DNA of 35,947 nt, from the NCBI GenBank assembly GCA_030754395.1, contig JASMAJ010000001.1, positions 1 to 35,947 on the forward strand. The letters run 5' to 3'. Shown here one piece after another: positions 32,533-35,947 of this stretch. The number at the start of each line of letters is the position of its first letter. The stretch's first letter is position 1. The notes below the pieces were generated by a model. The model did no database searches. It saw only the letters and a list, made by a program, of their open reading frames with translations, and had not been told where the DNA came from. Source of the DNA: Candidatus Thalassarchaeaceae archaeon (GTDB taxonomy: Archaea; Thermoplasmatota; Poseidoniia; Poseidoniales; Thalassarchaeaceae). The translations under genes were made by a program, and so were the position numbers.

Positions 32533-34035
32533 TCAAATTGCACTCCAAAGGCCATTATCAGAAGAAACATCCCCTGATTTTTCTAGTGCTGTCAAATGTG
32601 AAATAGTCTGGTCTAAGGCTAGAGCAGGATGTGCATCGGGTGTATCTTCATAGGCCTCTTTAGCAATTGAATTCACATCGCTGAATCCACTTTTCACAGC
32701 ATCAAGAATCCTTGAGTGACGTACCGTTCTGTGTTTGATATATCTTGTCAGAAGTTTGTCAGGATTGGCTACCAAAGGTCCATGTGCGGGGAATAGCAAG
32801 GTGGGGGATAGTCTGCGAATTCTTTCAAGTCCAGTAAGATATTCATTCATGTCTCCATCTGAAGAAGGAACTAGTATGGTCCCAAACATCACCGCGTTGT
32901 CTCCACTGATAATTCCCGCATCACCTACCAAGCAGATATGTCCGGGACAGTGCCCTGGCGTTTCAATAACATTCCAGATAATTCCATCTAAATTTATTGT
33001 GTGACCTTCTACTAAAACCTTGTCTGAATCACAATTCGGAATGATATCTAGCGTTTCTTGACTAGCCCAAATTGGAGCCTGATAAAATTGAGAGATTGCT
33101 GAAAGGTCTCCTATGTGATCCGGATGTTTATGTGTGAACACAGTAGCAATAATTTCGCTTCCAGAATCATGAATTTCTGATACTTTTTTTCCTAGTATTT
33201 TGAGAGATTCAGATGATTTAGCGGCAGGATCTACTAGAATCCGAGGGCCTCCGGAGATGCCGAGAACGTAGCAATTAGTGTGTGTTGAGGGAGGTAGGGT
33301 AGTTGTTGGAAGTGGGACACACTCAACACCCGGTGCGAATTCGATTATGTGATATCCACTAGGTGGATTGATTGCCAGTGACTCGAATCCTAAATCTACA
33401 ATGTCTCTAATCAGAGTGACTTGAGGTGGAGCTAATTTGACTTTATTTGCCAACCAAGAATTTAGTAATTCAATTGGCTTCCACCATCTAAACTCATCAA
33501 ATTCGGAAAGACCAGTTGGGAATGTTGGCTCCACTTTCGAGGAGCCTAAATTGACATGATAGAAAATATTTGAAAATCTAATTGGAGCAAGAGGAGGTGT
33601 GGTGCGCTGTGACACAAAACTTGCTTCAAACTCTCTAACTGATAGTTCGCCAGAAGCAACAAGTTTAGACCATGCTGACTTATCTGAATTAACTAAATCT
33701 TGAAGATACTCTCCAACATGAAAAAATCCGCCATTCCCATCAGGAGCAATGCCTACTTCCTCAACCATCTCTCTTAGTAGTGCAATCATTGAAACTCGGT
33801 CTTTTCGTTCTGCTAACCAGCCTGGATTTTCCTCTGCTGCGGCTCTGTCCTTTAGACTAATTCCACCACCAGGGAATGCCCAGAAATCAGGAAATGCGGG
33901 TACCTCTGAAACTCGATGGCACAGTAGTATTTCGAGGCCCTCACCCTCTCCTCTACTGAGAACTGCAGCAGCCGATGGCCTCGGCTCAGCAATACTTCCT
34001 GTAGGGAGAATAACCCCCTCGGGCAACTCAGTCAC
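32533..34035 (-). CDS. NUDIX hydrolase - metallo-beta-lactamase-fold fusion protein
   Basis: 500 residues with two enzyme domains. The N-terminal NUDIX domain has FWAFPGGGIS at 51-60 and REMVEEVGI at 88-96, the Gx5Ex7REUxEExGU box interrupted by about 16 extra residues (LKDRAAAEENPGWLAERKDR), as in NUDT19-like CoA pyrophosphatases. From about residue 235 there is an MBL domain: FTHKHPDHIGD with His302, His304, Asp306 and His307, then ETPGHCPGHICLVGD with a further metal ligand, and SGDNAVMFG. The overall layout resembles LACTB2-like MBL hydrolases joined to NUDIX. The start is GTG 34035, which lies between the arms of a 10-bp inverted repeat. The two reactions probably act on a shared nucleotide- or CoA-linked substrate, but this is inferred. 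Confidence 0.88.
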   Translation of the reverse strand: MTELPEGVILPTGSIAEPRPSAAAVLSRGEGEGLEILLCHRVSEVPAFPDFWAFPGGGISLKDRAAAEENPGWLAERKDRVSMIALLREMVEEVGIAPDGNGGFFHVGEYLQDLVNSDKSAWSKLVASGELSVREFEASFVSQRTTPPLAPIRFSNIFYHVNLGSSKVEPTFPTGLSEFDEFRWWKPIELLNSWLANKVKLAPPQVTLIRDIVDLGFESLAINPPSGYHIIEFAPGVECVPLPTTTLPPSTHTNCYVLGISGGPRILVDPAAKSSESLKILGKKVSEIHDSGSEIIATVFTHKHPDHIGDLSAISQFYQAPIWASQETLDIIPNCDSDKVLVEGHTINLDGIIWNVIETPGHCPGHICLVGDAGIISGDNAVMFGTILVPSSDGDMNEYLTGLERIRRLSPTLLFPAHGPLVANPDKLLTRYIKHRTVRHSRILDAVKSGFSDVNSIAKEAYEDTPDAHPALALDQTISHLTALEKSGDVSSDNGLWSAI

Positions 34036-34052
34036 AAACTTACGAGGGGGTT
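34012..34052. promoter_or_regulatory. 10-bp inverted repeat enclosing the NUDIX-MBL start codon
   Basis: AACCCCCTCG (34012-34021) and CGAGGGGGTT (34043-34052) are perfect reverse complements, 21 bases apart, with the GTG start (34033-34035) between them. It sits in the divergent gap to the aldo/keto reductase gene. It could be an operator for both genes or an RNA hairpin controlling access to the start. Confidence 0.5.
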
Positions 34053-34110
34053 GTTGGCTTCAATACAGCCCTCACGTCAAACTCAAGACCCTCCTATCCA
34101 AGCGCTATTC

Positions 34111-34962
34111 ATGTTTGAGACCGTTACTCTTGGTCACGCCAATGTTGTGACAGGGCAGATGGAGCATAAAATCGAGATGCCAAGATTTGGTTTAGGGGTA
34201 TGGCAGATGTCAGAAGGTGGAGAGTGTAGGAACGCTGTACTGCATGCTATTCAATCAGGCTATCGCTTGATAGATACGGCCCGCGCATATTCAAATGAAA
34301 CTGAGACCGGTGAGGCGATTAGAGAAAGTGGAATTCCACGAGATGAAATCTTCGTGGTTACTAAATTACGTCGAACACATGCAGTAAGTTATGAGTCTGC
34401 GTTGGAACATTGTCGTAGCAGCCTCGAAATGCTTGGTCTAGACAATCTTGATTTGTATCTTGTACACGCCCCTCCAGAAGACATCGAAGCAAGAGCCAGT
34501 GTTTGGAAAGGTATGGAAGAGTGTCTAGCACGAGGCTGGACTCGAGCAATAGGTGTGAGTAACTATGGTGCACATCACCTCGATGATATGCGAGCCTACG
34601 CTACCATCCTACCATCTGTAAATCAGGTCGAATTACATCCATGGAATCAACGCCCTGCCCTTCGCGCGGCTACTGAAGGAATTGGAGCAAAAGTCATGGC
34701 TTATTCACCGCTGGCGCGTGGTCATAAATTGGATTGTGGTAGTCTCTCCCAAATATCAGATTCCGTTGACTGCACTCCTGCTCAAGCCGCAATTAAATGG
34801 GTATACGATACTGGATCGATTACTATTCCTAAATCGAGTAATCCGGTTCGAATCGATGAGAATTTGGCTAGCCTTTCAATTGATCTTAGTGGAACTGAGA
34901 AGTCCTTTGCAAGAATGGACGAGGTCTATGTTTCTGGATGGAATCCAACTGCAGAACCTTGA
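34111..34962 (+). CDS. Aldo/keto reductase
   Basis: 283 residues from ATG 34111; an upstream in-frame TTG at 34051 lies inside the inverted repeat and is less likely. The catalytic tetrad is complete: Asp55 and Tyr60 (DTARAYSNE), Lys85 (VVTKLR) and His119 (YLVHAP). Family motifs GVSNYGAHHLDDM and the NADPH-binding IPKSSNPVRIDENLAS follow. These TIM-barrel enzymes reduce aldehydes and ketones with NADPH; the substrate is unknown. A small membrane protein gene follows after nine bases and is likely cotranscribed. Confidence 0.93.
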   Translation: MFETVTLGHANVVTGQMEHKIEMPRFGLGVWQMSEGGECRNAVLHAIQSGYRLIDTARAYSNETETGEAIRESGIPRDEIFVVTKLRRTHAVSYESALEHCRSSLEMLGLDNLDLYLVHAPPEDIEARASVWKGMEECLARGWTRAIGVSNYGAHHLDDMRAYATILPSVNQVELHPWNQRPALRAATEGIGAKVMAYSPLARGHKLDCGSLSQISDSVDCTPAQAAIKWVYDTGSITIPKSSNPVRIDENLASLSIDLSGTEKSFARMDEVYVSGWNPTAEP

Positions 34963-34971
34963 GGTTAGAAT

Positions 34972-35154
34972 ATGAGAGACCCTGAGACTATTGAAGAGGA
35001 ATTAGCTCTATTTGCCGAGGCTATTGAGGCGGGAATAGATCCGTTTCCTGAACCTAAGAAACCGACACCTTGGGCGAAATATGCAACGGCTTGGTTCATG
35101 ATTATCCTGATGATTTCCTTCGCATCAAAAATTCTCAGCCGCGCTCTACCATGA
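34972..35154 (+). CDS. Small single-pass membrane protein
   Basis: 60 residues. An acidic amphipathic N-terminus (DPETIEEELALFAEAIEAG) and a Pro/Lys hinge (PFPEPKKPTPW) precede one hydrophobic helix (WFMIILMISFASKIL). It starts nine bases after the aldo/keto reductase stop with GAGGTTAG just upstream as a ribosome binding site, so the genes are probably cotranscribed. The stop lies only four bases from the 3' end of the opposite-strand tRNA. The family is not recognised. Confidence 0.7.
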   Translation: MRDPETIEEELALFAEAIEAGIDPFPEPKKPTPWAKYATAWFMIILMISFASKILSRALP

Positions 35155-35158
35155 TTAT

Positions 35159-35234
35159 TGGTAGTCCCTCCCGGATTTGAACCAGGGTCATGGCATCCAG
35201 AGTGCCATATGATGGACCGCTACACTAAGGGACT
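35159..35234 (-). tRNA. tRNA-Gln (CTG), CCA encoded
   Basis: On the minus strand, acceptor AGTCCCT pairs with AGGGACT. The anticodon arm TGGCA-CTCTGGA-TGCCA carries anticodon CTG (35198-35200). The T-arm is CCTGG-TTCAAAT-CCGGG with one G-T pair, the discriminator is A, and a CCA is encoded at 35159-35161. The AGTCC start is typical of archaeal tRNA-Gln. Confidence 0.93.
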
Positions 35235-35255
35235 AGCGAGCCACCGAGTAGGGTT

Positions 35256-35266
35256 CTCTATTTCAA
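35256..35266 (-). promoter_or_regulatory. Candidate TATA element of tRNA-Gln
   Basis: On the minus strand the block reads TTGAAATAGAG, centred about 27 bases ahead of the mature tRNA 5' end, where an archaeal TATA box is expected. Confidence 0.35.
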
Positions 35267-35301
35267 CAAAACCGCTTAACTAGTCCTTTGGTTCAAAAGC
35301 C

Positions 35302-35947
35302 TCAAACGCGGAATGAATTGTTTATTTCCTCTAATACATCCTTACTAGGTCGCATTTCATTTTCTGCAAGATCGATGAGTGGTGTTTCAGTCAGATCAAG
35401 GGCCTCATCTGCGGTTTTCATTTCTGAATTGTAATGTAACAGACCAGTCACGTGTCTGTTTTCCTTCTCCGCTTCGTGAATGGCTGAAAGAGCTGCAACT
35501 GCATCACTTGGGTCATGGTCATCTCCAATTGTTTCAAGTCGTAGTGTAGAGCCATCGAACAGTTTGATATCCTTGAACTCACCTTCTGGAATTTCTACTT
35601 CTTCGACAGGAGTGAAGTGAGGGATATAATCGACAGAATGTAATTCTTCATCATTGGCTTTGACATAATTGTATGATCTGTAAGATTCGTCATTATTTGC
35701 GAAGGTAACACATGGAGAAATGACATCTATAACGGCCATTCCTTTGTGTGAAAGTGCGGCTCTCATCAGTGCAGTGAGCTGTTTCTTACTTCCTGAGAAT
35801 GACCGTGCTACGAATCCGCATCCAAGATTGATAGCCATCTTACAGAGGTCAATTGGAGGATTCTCATTGGTGGTTCCTTTCTTTTTCTTTGATCCTTTTT
35901 CTACTGTTGCTGAGTACTGACCCTTGGTTAGTCCGTATACACCATTG
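35302..35947 (-). CDS. korB: 2-oxoacid:ferredoxin oxidoreductase subunit beta (5' part outside the window)
   Basis: The frame is open through the last base, so only the C-terminal ~214 residues are present. They begin NGVYGLTKGQYSAT, the thiamine-diphosphate/Mg2+ binding signature of the beta subunits of 2-oxoglutarate/2-oxoacid:ferredoxin oxidoreductases. PIDLCKMAINLGCGFVARSF and VIDVISPCVTFAN follow, with the conserved DV.SPC. This CoA-dependent enzyme oxidatively decarboxylates a 2-oxo acid and reduces ferredoxin. The alpha subunit would be expected upstream, beyond the window. The assignment to 2-oxoglutarate rather than another 2-oxo acid is uncertain. Confidence 0.88.
   Translation of the reverse strand, partial: NGVYGLTKGQYSATVEKGSKKKKGTTNENPPIDLCKMAINLGCGFVARSFSGSKKQLTALMRAALSHKGMAVIDVISPCVTFANNDESYRSYNYVKANDEELHSVDYIPHFTPVEEVEIPEGEFKDIKLFDGSTLRLETIGDDHDPSDAVAALSAIHEAEKENRHVTGLLHYNSEMKTADEALDLTETPLIDLAENEMRPSKDVLEEINNSFRV

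Overview
This window is a compact, gene-dense stretch of a euryarchaeal chromosome. The information-processing genes are archaeal in type: a RadA recombinase, RNA polymerase subunit RpoK (Rpb6-like), a Hel308 helicase beside a Cgi121-like KEOPS subunit, an NFACT (Rqc2-like) protein, and an initiator tRNA-Met with an A1-T72 end and a GGG/CCC anticodon stem. Combined with aerobic heme A synthesis, fatty-acid/thiolase-type and tryptophan-degrading enzymes, many secreted lipoproteins and large subtilases, and low GC (about 37-40% in hand-counted coding blocks), this suggests a planktonic marine archaeon such as Marine Group II (Ca. Poseidoniales) or a relative. The lineage is inferred from gene content, not from a marker tree.

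Region 1 (1-6793) is a surface/secretome block. It holds the C-terminal part of a PKD/Ig-like repeat protein anchored by a C-terminal membrane helix, a secreted protein with two dockerin-type repeats, a PI-PLC-like lipoprotein, a small membrane protein, a small exported protein and an 800-residue beta-propeller lipoprotein. The dockerin protein and the small exported protein share a promoter block, the spacing to the start codon, and a gapless signal peptide alignment, in opposite orientations. Both lie in DNA that is clearly richer in GC than their neighbours.

Region 2 (6808-16829) is mostly housekeeping: dihydroorotase, initiator tRNA, radA, an M3 oligoendopeptidase with a small membrane protein, cgi121-hel308, a hotdog thioesterase and an AstE/AspA-like deacylase.

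Region 3 (16830-26939, all minus strand) contains rpoK, ctaA and ctaB (heme A synthesis for a terminal oxidase), a LeuA/HMGL-like lyase/synthase and a 1282-residue subtilase with composite calcium-binding repeats. Junctions of 4 bp or a few tens of bases make this a likely polycistron. A thiolase and tryptophan 2,3-dioxygenase lie upstream.

Region 4 (27062-35947) contains a RimL-type acetyltransferase, the NFACT protein, an unrecognised protein with an HExxH motif, a minus-strand cluster of NUDIX-MBL fusion, LemA and alpha/beta hydrolase, an aldo/keto reductase with a small membrane protein, tRNA-Gln(CTG), and the 3' part of a 2-oxoacid:ferredoxin oxidoreductase beta subunit that runs off the window.

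No gene-free stretch exceeds 300 bases. No CRISPR array, insertion sequence, rRNA or replication origin was seen. The main unexplained signals are the duplicated promoter/signal-peptide module, a recurrent set of short perfect GC-rich hairpins at gene 3' ends without U-tracts, the NUDIX-MBL fusion with an inverted repeat enclosing its start codon, and the HExxH protein.
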